Shown here in pieces: positions 32,314-41,119 of a stretch of DNA of 64,000 bases (positions are counted from its first letter, which is position 1; each line of letters begins with the position of its first letter). A program made the translations under genes and the position numbers. A model generated the notes under the pieces. That model was given only the letters and a program-made list of their open reading frames with translations. It did no database searches and was not told where the DNA came from. Source of the stretch: Anaerolineae bacterium (GTDB lineage: Bacteria; Chloroflexota; Anaerolineae; Anaerolineales; Villigracilaceae); contig JABGOQ010000166.1 of NCBI GenBank assembly GCA_018645405.1, positions 34,927 to 98,926 on the forward strand, given 5' to 3'.

Positions 32314-34614
32314 ATGACAAAAAAAACGGGTCTCAAAATCCACATCAATGGCGTAGTTCAGGGCGTAGGTTTTCGCCCCTTTGTCTATGGATTGGCGACT
32401 CGTTTTGCCTTAACTGGATGGGTGAAAAACACCTCCGCGGGGGTAGATATTGAAGTAGATGGGGATGCGGATACGTTGGATGCCTTCGCCCGCGCGCTAC
32501 AGGATGAAGCCCCGCCTCTTTCCCGTATAGACGACTTCACCGCAACATCTGTGATTTGGACTGGATTCCGCTCATTCGACATCCTCCACTCCGAAGCAGT
32601 GGAGGGTGCCTTCCAACCCATCTCCCCTGATTTCAGCCTCTGTGCCGATTGTCTCCGCGAACTCTTCGAGCCCGCCGATTATCGTTATCGTTACCCATTC
32701 ATTAACTGCACCAATTGCGGGCCTCGTTTCACCATCATCAAAGACATCCCCTACGACCGTCCCGAAACCACCATGTCGCCCTTCCCCATGTGTGAAGTCT
32801 GCGCGGCAGAATATCAAGACCCGCTCGACAGACGCTTTCACGCCCAACCGGTAGCTTGTCCCGATTGTGGGCCCAATATTTGGTTAGAAGCCATTGTAGG
32901 GGAGCAGCATGCTGCTCCCCTACATGAGAAAGATGATGCGATATTAGAAACTCAAAACCTTTTAGCACAAGGAAAGATTTTAGCAATAAAAGGCCTCGGC
33001 GGCTTCCACCTCGCGTGCGATGCGACCAACACCAAAGCCGTGCGCGAACTCCGCAAAAGAAAACTCCGTGTAGATAAACCCTTCGCCCTCATGATGCCAG
33101 ATTTAGCAACTGTTGAAGAACATTGCTATCTTAATGACGCAGAGAGAGAATTGCTACAATCAAACTCCCGCCCAATCGTATTATTCCAAAGAAAACCAGA
33201 ATCCCCTATCGCCAAAGAAGTTGCGCCAAATCAAGATTCGATTGGTGTGATGTTACCTTATACACCCATCCATTATTTACTTTTTGATGAAAATTCGCAA
33301 TTTGATGCGTTGGTAATGACGAGTGGTAATCTCTCCGAAGAACCTATCGCCTACACAAACGAAGATGCCCGTGAGCGATTATCCACTTTAGCCGATGCCT
33401 TTTTGATGCATGATAGAGATATTCATGTGCGTTGTGATGATTCGGTGGTTAGAGTTTTTGAAAAAGAAACTTATCCTTTGCGTCGAAGCCGTGGCTACGC
33501 CCCCTTCCCCGTCAAACTTCCTTGGGATGTTCCGCCACTCCTCGCAGTAGGCGCAGAACTCAAAAACACTTTCTGCCTCACCAATCAAAAATATGCCTTT
33601 ATGAGTCATCATATTGGTGATTTATCAAATTTTGAGACTTTGCAATCTTTCGAGCAAGGAATTGAACATTTCGAGAAGCTCTTCCGCGTAAAACTAGAAG
33701 CCATCGCCTACGACTTACACCCGAATTATCTCTCGACTCGCTATGCTCTAGAACGTGCAAACCTTAAACCTTCAACCTTAAATCTTCAACCGATTCAGCA
33801 TCACCACGCCCATATTGCCTCCGTCATGGCAGAAAACAGATTAGACGGAAGCGAAAAGATAATTGGCGTTGCTTTCGATGGCACTGGTTACGGCGATGAT
33901 GGCAATATCTGGGGCGGAGAATTTTTGATTGCAGACTATGGTGGATACGAACGTGTGGCACATCTGCCCTATTTCCCCCTTGCAGGTGGGGATGCGGCGA
34001 CCAAGCGTCCCTTGCGTACAGCATTGGGATTGCTTTGGCAATTGGGCATAGAGTGGGATGAGTATTTCCCGCCCATACAAGACCTTTGCTCCGAAGAACG
34101 GGTGGCGTTACGGGTGCAATTAGAGAAAAAAATCAATACACCGATGACCTCCAGTATGGGACGTTTTTTCGATGCGGCGGCGGCATTGGCTGGGGTGCGG
34201 CAACGTGTCAACTATGAGGCGCAGGCGGCGATCGAGTTCGAGGCTTTAGCGGTAGATAATGAAGTTGGGCAATACGATTTTGGCGGCAAGCAAGCCCAAA
34301 TTCAAGTTCGTCACGGTATTTTATCCCTCCTAAAAGATATGCACAATAATATTCCCACCCCTATTATTTCAGCGAAATTCCATAATGGAATCGTGCAAAT
34401 GGTTCTTGATGTTTGTATCTCTCTACGTGAAAAAAGCGGATTAAATACAGTTGCCCTGAGCGGCGGTGTGTGGCAGAATATGATTCTCTTGCGGCGCACA
34501 ATGAAGGCGTTGCGAGATGAGAATTTTGAAATTCTGATTCACAAAGAAGTGCCCGCAAACGATGGCGGGCTGGCGCTGGGGCAAGCGGCGATTGCGGCTT
34601 GGAAGTTGAAGTGA
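32314..34614 (+). CDS. hypF: Carbamoyltransferase for hydrogenase cyanide ligands
   Basis: This 766-residue enzyme makes the thiocarboxamide on HypE from carbamoyl phosphate and ATP. ATG 32314 follows GGAAGAGA; a TTG five codons earlier is less likely. Domains in order: acylphosphatase (VQGVGFRPFVYGLATRF), two zinc fingers (CADCLRELFE...CTNCGPRFT and CEVCAAEYQD...CPDCGPN), YrdC-like (LAIKGLGGFHLACDA), and Kae1-like ASKHA domain (IQHHHAHIASVMAE, VAFDGTGYGDDGNIWGGEF, ALSGGVWQN). Two odd in-frame insertions are visible: a 28-base palindrome at 32896-32923 and a TTAAACC/TTCAACC-type microrepeat at about 33762-33792. Neither breaks the frame. Confidence 0.95.
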   Translation: MTKKTGLKIHINGVVQGVGFRPFVYGLATRFALTGWVKNTSAGVDIEVDGDADTLDAFARALQDEAPPLSRIDDFTATSVIWTGFRSFDILHSEAVEGAFQPISPDFSLCADCLRELFEPADYRYRYPFINCTNCGPRFTIIKDIPYDRPETTMSPFPMCEVCAAEYQDPLDRRFHAQPVACPDCGPNIWLEAIVGEQHAAPLHEKDDAILETQNLLAQGKILAIKGLGGFHLACDATNTKAVRELRKRKLRVDKPFALMMPDLATVEEHCYLNDAERELLQSNSRPIVLFQRKPESPIAKEVAPNQDSIGVMLPYTPIHYLLFDENSQFDALVMTSGNLSEEPIAYTNEDARERLSTLADAFLMHDRDIHVRCDDSVVRVFEKETYPLRRSRGYAPFPVKLPWDVPPLLAVGAELKNTFCLTNQKYAFMSHHIGDLSNFETLQSFEQGIEHFEKLFRVKLEAIAYDLHPNYLSTRYALERANLKPSTLNLQPIQHHHAHIASVMAENRLDGSEKIIGVAFDGTGYGDDGNIWGGEFLIADYGGYERVAHLPYFPLAGGDAATKRPLRTALGLLWQLGIEWDEYFPPIQDLCSEERVALRVQLEKKINTPMTSSMGRFFDAAAALAGVRQRVNYEAQAAIEFEALAVDNEVGQYDFGGKQAQIQVRHGILSLLKDMHNNIPTPIISAKFHNGIVQMVLDVCISLREKSGLNTVALSGGVWQNMILLRRTMKALRDENFEILIHKEVPANDGGLALGQAAIAAWKLK
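32896..32923. repeat. Perfect 28-base palindrome inside hypF
   Basis: From GTAGGGGAGCAG to CTGCTCCCCTAC the sequence is its own reverse complement over 28 bases. It encodes about nine residues (VGEQHAAPL) between the last zinc finger and the YrdC domain, a place where extra residues can be tolerated. Confidence 0.9.
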
Positions 34615-34619
34615 GTTGC

Positions 34620-34667
34620 ACCACAAAGGCACGAAGTACACAAAGTTTTTCTCTGTGTTTCTGTGGT
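34620..34667. repeat. Inverted repeat between hypF and hypC
   Basis: ACCACAAAGGCACGAAGTAC on the left is complementary with gaps to CTCTGTGTTTCTGTGGT (34651-34667). It starts six bases past the hypF stop and ends just before the hypC ribosome-binding site. It has the look of another dispersed small element. Confidence 0.6.
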
Positions 34668-34683
34668 GAAAAAGGAGAAAATT

Positions 34684-34956
34684 ATGTGCTTAGGTGTGCC
34701 TGGAAAAATAATCGAAATTGACGATAGCAAAGCCCTGAAAATGGCAAAAGTGGATTTTGGCGGCATTGTGCGTGAAGCCTGCATTGAATATGTGCCAGAA
34801 GCGAATGTGGGCGATTATACGGTCATCCATGTTGGTTTTGCGATTTCTTTGTTGAGCGAGGAGGAGGCGCAGGCTTCGCTGGAAACCTTGCGAGAGATTG
34901 TCGATTTGGAGGATGAGTTGGGGATTGGCTATGATGGAAAATCGGCGGATTTATGA
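34684..34956 (+). CDS. hypC: Hydrogenase assembly chaperone
   Basis: This 90-residue protein starts [13 protein letters not shown]; the Cys2 that binds the Fe(CN)2CO unit with HypD is present. ATG 34684 is preceded by AAAGGAGAAA; the longer frame to 34663 is rejected because family members begin at this [18 protein letters not shown] and [14 protein letters not shown] match HypC. Overlaps hypD by four bases (ATGA). Confidence 0.95.
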   Translation: MCLGVPGKIIEIDDSKALKMAKVDFGGIVREACIEYVPEANVGDYTVIHVGFAISLLSEEEAQASLETLREIVDLEDELGIGYDGKSADL

Positions 34957-36050
34957 AATACGTTGCAGAATATCGAGATGCGGAGTTGGTACGTGGCGTA
35001 ATTGATGAGATTGCCAGCACCGTGACACGTGATTGGACTTTGATGGAAATCTGCGGTGGGCAAACCCATGCCATTGTACGACACGGGATTGACCAACTTT
35101 TGCCAGACGAAATTGAGCTAGTACACGGACCTGGATGTCCGGTTTGCGTAACGCCCCTTGAGCAGATTGACCGCGCCCTGGCGATTGCAGCCAAACCGGA
35201 TATCATCTTTTGTTCCTATGGAGACATGTTGCGTGTCCCCGGCTCTTCGGATGACCTTTTCTCGATCCGTGCGGCGGGTGGAGATGTGCGTGTGGTTTAT
35301 TCTCCATTGGACGCGGTGAATATTGCTAAAGATAACCCTGATAAAGAAGTGGTTTTCTTCGCGATTGGCTTTGAGACTACCGCGCCAGCCAACGTGATGA
35401 GCGTTTTAAGCGCGCAAATGATGGGGTTGAAGAATTACAGCATCATTGTTTCGCACGTACGCGTGCCGCCCGCTTTGCACGTCATTTTGGGATCGCCCCA
35501 TAATCGTGTGCAGGGATTTTTGTTAGCTGGTCATGTTTGCGCGGTGATGGGTTATTGGGAATATCCGGAGATTGCGAAACAATACGGCGTTCCGATGGCA
35601 ATTACGGGATTTGAACCCCTGGACATCGTGCAGGGAATTTTAGCAAATGTAAAACAACTCGAAGCAGGGCGGGTAGATATAGAAAATTCTTACCCACGTG
35701 CAGTTACCTTTGATGGAAATAAACCTGCTCAGAAGACCATTGAAAAAGTTTTTAGAGAATGTGACAGAAAATGGCGCGGTATTGGCACAATCCCGATGAG
35801 CGGCTGGGAATTGCGCCCTGAGTTTGATGCCTTCAATGCCGAGAAGCGTTTTGATGTTGGCGATATTAAGACAGAAGAATCTTCGCTGTGTATCGCAGGT
35901 GAAATTTTGCAGGGCTTGAAGAAGCCGAATGATTGTCCTGCTTTTGGACGCGAGTGCATCCCTGAAAATCCGCTTGGGGCGACGATGGTTTCTACGGAGG
36001 GGGCTTGTGCAGCTTATTATCGGTATGGGCGAAATTTATCCACAGATTGA
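34953..36050 (+). CDS. hypD: Hydrogenase iron-ligand assembly protein
   Basis: This 365-residue protein carries the [4Fe-4S] and redox Cys motifs of Hyp[61 protein letters not shown] [19 protein letters not shown], and the C-terminal [20 protein letters not shown] with [12 protein letters not shown]. It assembles the Fe(CN)2CO group with HypC and HypE. hypE is not found in the window. It is the last gene of the + strand hyp operon. Confidence 0.96.
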   Translation: MKYVAEYRDAELVRGVIDEIASTVTRDWTLMEICGGQTHAIVRHGIDQLLPDEIELVHGPGCPVCVTPLEQIDRALAIAAKPDIIFCSYGDMLRVPGSSDDLFSIRAAGGDVRVVYSPLDAVNIAKDNPDKEVVFFAIGFETTAPANVMSVLSAQMMGLKNYSIIVSHVRVPPALHVILGSPHNRVQGFLLAGHVCAVMGYWEYPEIAKQYGVPMAITGFEPLDIVQGILANVKQLEAGRVDIENSYPRAVTFDGNKPAQKTIEKVFRECDRKWRGIGTIPMSGWELRPEFDAFNAEKRFDVGDIKTEESSLCIAGEILQGLKKPNDCPAFGRECIPENPLGATMVSTEGACAAYYRYGRNLSTD

Positions 36051-36076
36051 GCAGATTGTGCGAATTTTTAAGAATA

Positions 36077-36107
36077 AAAAAGCCAGATTTTCAAAATCCG
36101 GCTTTTT
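36077..36107 (+). terminator. Rho-independent terminator of the hyp operon
   Basis: AAAAAGCCAGATTTT (36077-36091) pairs with AAAATCCGGCTTTTT (36093-36107) with one A-C mismatch, ending in T5. It can also serve transcripts from the other strand. Confidence 0.85.
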
Positions 36108-36113
36108 GCTTTT

Positions 36114-36285
36114 CTAGGGGATAGTGATTTGCGCTGTTTTTTTACGCAAGAAAACCAACGCGGCAATGAATCCTGATGTCATGGTGAAGGAGCCCGTTAT
36201 ATAGAGGTAAAAGAGATTAATATCTAACACTATTCCTCCCCAGATGGGTCCCAGAATTCTGCCTAAGCTCATGAAAGAGTTATCT
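36114..36285 (-). pseudogene. C-terminal remnant of an MFS transporter
   Basis: On the - strand this stretch encodes NSFMSLGRILGPIWGGIVLD and then INLFYLYITGSFTMTSGFIA before a stop. It closely matches the last 55 residues of the intact MFS gene at 37661-38830 (NSFMSLGRIVGPIWAGTVLD). No start codon or preceding membrane domains are present; the sequence upstream is unrelated. It is most likely left from a local duplication and deletion. Confidence 0.82.
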
Positions 36286-36349
36286 GATTTTGAACAGTTT
36301 TTCTGTTGACGTGGGCCAGACTTCAAAACATGGTTTGTGATTTCACTCT

Positions 36350-36385
36350 CCAAGCCAATGAAATTGATAGATTTCATTGGCTTGG
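36350..36385. terminator. Strong stem-loop without T-run
   Basis: Perfect 15-base arms (36350-36364 and 36371-36385) with a six-base loop, directly after the stop of the - strand gene at 36389. It lacks a T-run, so it may stabilise the 3' end or terminate weakly. Confidence 0.6.
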
Positions 36386-36388
36386 AAC

Positions 36389-36754
36389 TTAGTCCGATCG
36401 CCTTCCCCAGCCTCTTACCAAAGCATTGATCCCGGCAATAATAATGAACCCGGGCCAAACCTGTCCCCAATCCCAATTGAACAAAAAGATCAAAGCTACA
36501 AATAAAAGAAATAGCGACCCTGAAATAGCCTCTGTCGTCTCCTCTTTCAATTCTCCAGCTTCTATGGATAATCTAATCGCTCGATTCCAGGTAAGAGCGA
36601 CGGGGATCAAGATAAATAGTGCCCACCAATTGTGCAGGCGGAAATCACTGTATTGCATAACAAGAAATATGACACCTACAGCGATCATGACCAGACCGCC
36701 GATCATTCCGCTTTCATTCCCGTTATTGGGATTTGTGTGTTCGTTGTTTTCCAT
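36389..36754 (-). CDS. Small membrane protein with four helices (LiaI/LiaF-like region)
   Basis: This 121-residue protein has a polar N terminus (MENNEHTNPNNGNESG) followed by hydrophobic segments GMIGGLVMIAVGVIFLVMQY, LHNWWALFILIPVALTW, ISGSLFLLFVALIFLFNW and WPGFIIIAGINALV. The pattern W-x-P-x-I-I-x-A-G-I resembles the LiaI-LiaF-like transmembrane region seen in many small envelope proteins. Function unknown. A ribosome-binding site AAGGAGAAAAGC precedes the start. Confidence 0.75.
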   Translation of the reverse strand: MENNEHTNPNNGNESGMIGGLVMIAVGVIFLVMQYSDFRLHNWWALFILIPVALTWNRAIRLSIEAGELKEETTEAISGSLFLLFVALIFLFNWDWGQVWPGFIIIAGINALVRGWGRRSD

Positions 36755-36984
36755 GCTTTTCTCCTTGTTTGGGTAAATATCCGCTGAATGAATTCTAACA
36801 GGGGAATACCCAAACTATATTTGCTCAGACTATTTCTTGTGCCGAGAAACCATCAATATTCTCGATAAACCCCAAAACCTTATTTCTAATTTCTTTTGTC
36901 AAAGCAAGAAGAAATTTGGAATCTCGGTGTCTTCCACAACAAAACTCACCATCCCGACTATCAAGGTGTTTGCAGAACTGCATT

Positions 36985-37548
36985 TTAATAGATGAATGGA
37001 ATTAATTTTTTGGTAGTCTCTTTATACTTCTGATACAGATCTTGAAATTCTTCGGTCAGTAATTTCTCCTCAAGCCTGATTCTGTTAAGAATAATTGGGA
37101 TCAGGACCAATGAAGTTAAAAAACCATAAAAACTTGCGGTATACACCGGCAGTCCGGTGAAAAGTATGATGGCTCCAAAATACATTGGGTTTCGAGTGAA
37201 ACGATAGATGCCGTGCGTAATGAGTTGGTGATCTTCTCTTATGACTACAGTCCCGGAGTAATTTCGCCAGAGTGTAACTTGACCGACAATCATAATGACT
37301 AGCCCAATAATGATAAGAGCCAATCCAATAATGCTTTGCACTGAGAGCATAAGCAAACTTTGCGGTTGCAGAATCAAGCCCCAAACAGTTCCCCAAAATC
37401 CTGACAAATCGTTTGCTGCACCCTCTCTTGCACAGAATATCAACTCCATGATAAAGACCGTCATCCCGGGGATGGCAAATTGGAGTATGTCATCTTTTAT
37501 AGCATTTCGTACAAATCTATGCTTTTTTGGAATGCTTTTTTTTGACAT
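36985..37548 (-). CDS. Isoprenylcysteine carboxyl methyltransferase / phospholipid methyltransferase family
   Basis: This 187-residue membrane protein has four to five helices. The C-terminal block GIYRFTRNPMYFGAIILFTG, RIRLEEKLLTEEFQDLYQKY and KKLIPFIY is the S-adenosylmethionine-binding signature of ICMT/PEMT-like enzymes. Start ATG 37548 is preceded by AAGGAGAT; a TTG two codons upstream opens the frame. The acceptor (lipid, isoprenoid or protein) is unknown. Confidence 0.85.
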   Translation of the reverse strand: MSKKSIPKKHRFVRNAIKDDILQFAIPGMTVFIMELIFCAREGAANDLSGFWGTVWGLILQPQSLLMLSVQSIIGLALIIIGLVIMIVGQVTLWRNYSGTVVIREDHQLITHGIYRFTRNPMYFGAIILFTGLPVYTASFYGFLTSLVLIPIILNRIRLEEKLLTEEFQDLYQKYKETTKKLIPFIY

Positions 37549-37660
37549 CGTCAAATCTCCTTTTTTCGTGATGACGAATTTTTAGCCTTTATCTCTCAGT
37601 CGTCTCCTCGGACATACTGCTCTCGCCAGAGTCTTCGGGGGCTGACCACAACGATTGCCT

Positions 37661-38830
37661 CTATGCCAGAATTGTCTCTCTCTGCAAGAAAATCAGTGCT
37701 GCGACGAATCCCAGTGCCATAATAAATGAGCCTGTCATATAAGGGTAACTCAAGTTAATATCAAGCACAGTCCCTGCCCAGATTGGCCCCACGATTCTGC
37801 CCAAGCTCATGAAAGAGTTGTTTAATCCCATCGCAATGCCTTGTCCTTGCGTGGCACGTTTGGAAATAAGCGACGCTACGCCCGGACGCAACATCGCGTT
37901 GCTGATGACAAAGAATCCTGTTGTGAGCATGACGGTTGTCAGATTGGTAGCGGTAAGCATGAGCAGGAATCCGACTGAGCTGGCGATGAGCGAGGTTTTG
38001 ATGACCGCCGAATCGCCCCACTTGCGGATGGCGGGACCCGTTAGTGCGCCTTGTACGACAGCGGAGGAGATTCCGATAACGGTGAGTACCATGCCGACGG
38101 TTTTGGCATCGTAGTCGAAGCGATACTCTGCGTAGAGACCAAAAACGCCTTCGAAATTCGTTAATCCGAAACTGAGCAGGAAAGCCAGCCCAAAAAGAAA
38201 ACCGATTGGGCTGAAGAGAGATTCCCACATCGCTTTGATTTGTGGCCCCTGAAGTTTCTTTTCGCTTTTAAGGCGTTTTTCTTCAGGTAATGATTCAGGA
38301 AGCAGAATCCAGATAAAAACAAGAGAGAGGGCGGATAATCCCGCTGCCAAAAAGAAAGGAGCACTCAGTGAAATATCGGACATAACGCCACCGATGCCGG
38401 GGCCCAGCACCATCCCGATGCCCATTGCCGCGCCGATGATCCCCATCCCGCCGCCGCGACTTTCTTCATCCGTGCTGTCGCTGATATATGCCATCGCGGT
38501 TGGGAGTGTTGCGGATGATAAAAGCCCAGCCAACGCGCGGGCGGCGAAGAGCATCCAGAGTTCAGTGGCGAAGCCCATCAAGACCATCGAAATCCCGTTG
38601 CCGAAGATGCCGAGCATCAGGAAGGTTTTGCGCCCATAACGGTCAGAGAGATCGCCCCAGAAGGGTGAAAAGAGAAATTGCATTAGCGAAAAGACTGCCA
38701 TCAGGATGCCCATCGAGATGCCACTGCCGCCCATATCGGTGACGTAGAAGGGGAGCAGGGGGATGATGATGCCGAAGCCAATCATCATGACGACGAGGGT
38801 GAAGAAGAGGATGCCAGTGTTTCGATTCAT
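37661..38830 (-). CDS. MFS multidrug-type transporter
   Basis: This 389-residue carrier has 12 helices. Motif A is GDLSDRYGRKTFLMLG (residues about 60-75). GAAMGIGMVLGPGIGGVMSD resembles motif C of drug/H+ antiporters of the DHA1 (TetA/Bmr-like) branch, which suggests export. The C-terminal 55 residues are duplicated in the remnant at 36114-36285. Substrate unknown. Confidence 0.88.
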   Translation of the reverse strand: MNRNTGILFFTLVVMMIGFGIIIPLLPFYVTDMGGSGISMGILMAVFSLMQFLFSPFWGDLSDRYGRKTFLMLGIFGNGISMVLMGFATELWMLFAARALAGLLSSATLPTAMAYISDSTDEESRGGGMGIIGAAMGIGMVLGPGIGGVMSDISLSAPFFLAAGLSALSLVFIWILLPESLPEEKRLKSEKKLQGPQIKAMWESLFSPIGFLFGLAFLLSFGLTNFEGVFGLYAEYRFDYDAKTVGMVLTVIGISSAVVQGALTGPAIRKWGDSAVIKTSLIASSVGFLLMLTATNLTTVMLTTGFFVISNAMLRPGVASLISKRATQGQGIAMGLNNSFMSLGRIVGPIWAGTVLDINLSYPYMTGSFIMALGFVAALIFLQRETILA

Positions 38831-38881
38831 AAAGTTTTCCTATATATAGAGTTCGGCGATTATAACACTTGCGTAAAATAA

Positions 38882-38913
38882 AAAACGCCAGAAAACTTTC
38901 TTTCTGACGTTTT
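38882..38913 (-). terminator. Terminator of the hydrogenase/Hdr operon
   Basis: AAAACGCCAGAAA (38882-38894) pairs with TTTCTGACGTTTT (38901-38913) with one mismatch. On the - strand it follows the protease stop and runs into a T-rich tract. It separates the long operon from the MFS gene downstream. Confidence 0.82.
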
Positions 38914-38933
38914 AGGGGATTATTAAAAAGCTT

Positions 38934-39422
38934 CTAATTTGTTATTTCTTCTTTTCTGAGCGCATTCAAAACCATCTCTGTCACGATCGGGATTGCCGCA
39001 GCAACAGCTGGTGTTGGCTCATCGCTGAAATCCATTATATTTTCAACTTCTACAGCGATAATCTCAAATTCTGTGGGCATGTGCAAGCCGAGTGCTATAC
39101 CCGAATCCAACGCAGTGACCAGCGATGTATCGTGCGCGGAGGTGCTGTGTTCGGTGGGTGTGATTTCGCGCAAATCGTCTAACGTGAGTTCGTGGATATG
39201 CCCGTAGTCGTGCCCTTCGGTCATGATCGCGTCTATCAAGATAACGCGGTCGTAGCCGACCAGCAACTCCATCAGGCGCAATCCGCCCACGCTGGCTTCG
39301 GTGATGGTCAGGTTTTCGGGGATGTTGGGGCTGAGTGCTTCTTCAACAGCGTAGGCAACTTTTACGCCTACGCCGTCATCGCTGAGAATTGGATTTCCGA
39401 GACCTACGACGAGTGTTTTCAT
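38934..39422 (-). CDS. NiFe-hydrogenase maturation endopeptidase
   Basis: This 162-residue protease of the HycI/HyaD/HoxW family starts TLVVGLGNPILSDDGVGVKV, with the nickel-binding Asp/Glu pattern (N-P-I-L-S-D-D). LLVGYDRVILIDAIMTEG holds the second acidic ligand, and a later HDTSLVTAL carries the His. It cuts the C-terminal extension of the large subunit after nickel insertion. The target gene is 182 bases upstream, separated by an inverted repeat. Confidence 0.93.
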   Translation of the reverse strand: MKTLVVGLGNPILSDDGVGVKVAYAVEEALSPNIPENLTITEASVGGLRLMELLVGYDRVILIDAIMTEGHDYGHIHELTLDDLREITPTEHSTSAHDTSLVTALDSGIALGLHMPTEFEIIAVEVENIMDFSDEPTPAVAAAIPIVTEMVLNALRKEEITN

Positions 39423-39461
39423 GGGATTAGTCTGATAGTTTGATAGTTGGGAAGATGAAGA

Positions 39462-39597
39462 GCCGCGTCGCGCGTGGTTTGGGCTTGGGTGCCGTGACCA
39501 AGCTGATTCTTGGCGTGGGCATTTTTCTGCTCAAGCCAAGACAATATTGATCGGGGGCACGCAAGTTTAGGTCACGCGCGACGCGGTCTTATATCCT
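39462..39597. repeat. Complete inverted-repeat element (MITE- or REPIN-like)
   Basis: Two related arms of about 57 bases face each other: 39462-39518 and 39530-39587. The terminal CCGCGTCGCGCGTG (39463-39476) is the exact complement of CACGCGCGACGCGG (39573-39586), and inner blocks (CTTGG, TGCC, TGAT, CTTGGCGTG) also pair. The right arm matches the single arm at 14810-14877. No protein is encoded. Confidence 0.8.
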
Positions 39598-39604
39598 AGA
39601 AAAT

Positions 39605-41119
39605 TTAGCAGTTACAACTCTCTGCTTCGTCCACATATTGGCTAAGGTTTTCAATCACTTTGCCATTCGCATCCTTTACCGTTACTTCGAGCGGCATTTG
39701 GCCGGGCAGGGAGTGAGTGGCGCAGGATAGGCAGGGGTCGTAGTTGCGGAATGCCATTTCGATGGTGTTGAGCAAACCTTCGGTGACAACCGTGCCTTTG
39801 GTGATTAGCCCTTCGGCGGCTTTTTTGATGGACATTGCCATGGGGGCATAATTATTGGTCGTGCCAACAATCATATTGACCATCGTCAGGATGCCGTTCT
39901 CATCGGTTTTGTAGTGATGGGTCAGTGTGCCGCGCGGGGCTTCAACAGAGCCAACGCCCTCGCTGGGGGTGGAATTGACGACAACGCGCACATTTGGCTC
40001 GGTAATTTCGGGGTCGGTGGCAAGCTCCAGCATCCGCTCGGCGGCATAGAGCAACTCGACCAGACGTGCCCAATGCGTGGCGAGGCGATGGTGAACGGGT
40101 TGATAGAGACCATTCACTTTTTTGGCACCCAGCGTTTCATAAAGACGTTCATAATGCTCTTGCGCTTTGGGCGTTGCCATGCCATCTGCCGCGTTGAGGC
40201 GAGAGAGGGGGGTGCAGGTATAAACACCGCTATCTTTGCCGTCTACAAAGCCTTTCCATCCGACAGCTTTGAGATAGGGAAATTTCAGATATGACCATGG
40301 TTCAACGCGTTCGGCGATATGCTTGGTGTAGTCTTTAGGCGGATATTTGACCAATTCTTTGCCATCGGGGTCTACAACGCGGATTAAGCCATCGTAGAAG
40401 TTGACGTGGTTATTCTCGTCCACTGTGCCCATTGAGTAGGTTTTGTGAGTGAAGGTGTCGGAGACGATTAGATCTACATAGGCTTGATTGGCGAGGACAA
40501 CATCATCAAAGAGTTTGAGACTGAATTCAGCGAAGGCGATATTCTTCCTTGCGATTTCTTCAATTTCTACGCGCATTTCTTCGGTAACCGCCTGACTCCA
40601 TCCGCCGGGCATTCCAGCAACGGGATGGATACCGCGTCCGCCCAACATCTTGATGACGTGGTGGTTGCGTTTGCGGCAGTTGATGACTTCCATGCCAATA
40701 TCTACGCCGACTTTATGAATCACGCCCAATATATTGCGCTCGGCAGGGTCTGAATCAGGTCCAAGCACAAAATCGGGACCGCCAAGTGCGTAAAAGTGGA
40801 CGGTGTGGTCGGTGCAGTAGAAAGCGGCATAGAAGAGTTCACGAACTTTCTTGACGGCTGAGGAAGGCTCAACATCAAAGAGTTCATCGAGGGCTTTTGT
40901 TGCCGCCATATGATGCGCTTCGGGGCAAACGCCACAAATGCGATTAGTGATACGCGGCATTTCTTCTGCAGGCCGATCTACACAAAATTGTTCAAAGCCA
41001 CGCAATTCAGGGACTTGGAAATAAGCGTTTTCTACGTCACCTTCTTCATCCAGAAATATCTCGATCTTGCCGTGTCCTTCCAGGCGGGTGATGGGATCTA
41101 TGATAATTTTTCGTTTCAT
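39605..41119 (-). CDS. mvhA: NiFe-hydrogenase large subunit, MvhA-like (group 3)
   Basis: This 504-residue catalytic subunit holds the NiFe centre. N-terminal ligands are in TNRICGVCPEAHHMAATKAL (about residue 60) and C-terminal ones in DPCLSCATH (about residue 460). After the His there are about 33 further residues, the extension expected to be removed by the endopeptidase encoded next. PITRLEGHGKIEIFL is the usual N terminus. In the Mvh-Hdr complex it splits or forms H2 and passes electrons through MvhG and MvhD to HdrA. Its start overlaps the mvhG stop by four bases. Confidence 0.93.
   Translation of the reverse strand: MKRKIIIDPITRLEGHGKIEIFLDEEGDVENAYFQVPELRGFEQFCVDRPAEEMPRITNRICGVCPEAHHMAATKALDELFDVEPSSAVKKVRELFYAAFYCTDHTVHFYALGGPDFVLGPDSDPAERNILGVIHKVGVDIGMEVINCRKRNHHVIKMLGGRGIHPVAGMPGGWSQAVTEEMRVEIEEIARKNIAFAEFSLKLFDDVVLANQAYVDLIVSDTFTHKTYSMGTVDENNHVNFYDGLIRVVDPDGKELVKYPPKDYTKHIAERVEPWSYLKFPYLKAVGWKGFVDGKDSGVYTCTPLSRLNAADGMATPKAQEHYERLYETLGAKKVNGLYQPVHHRLATHWARLVELLYAAERMLELATDPEITEPNVRVVVNSTPSEGVGSVEAPRGTLTHHYKTDENGILTMVNMIVGTTNNYAPMAMSIKKAAEGLITKGTVVTEGLLNTIEMAFRNYDPCLSCATHSLPGQMPLEVTVKDANGKVIENLSQYVDEAESCNC

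Noticed and set aside
31687..32343. 218-codon open frame antisense to hypB
   Set aside because: hypB is certain on the other strand; the antisense product resembles nothing and lacks a start signal.
36286..36476. Upstream extension of the MFS remnant frame as a real gene
   Set aside because: The N-terminal part of that frame overlaps the neighbouring small membrane protein gene and a strong hairpin and has no MFS similarity.
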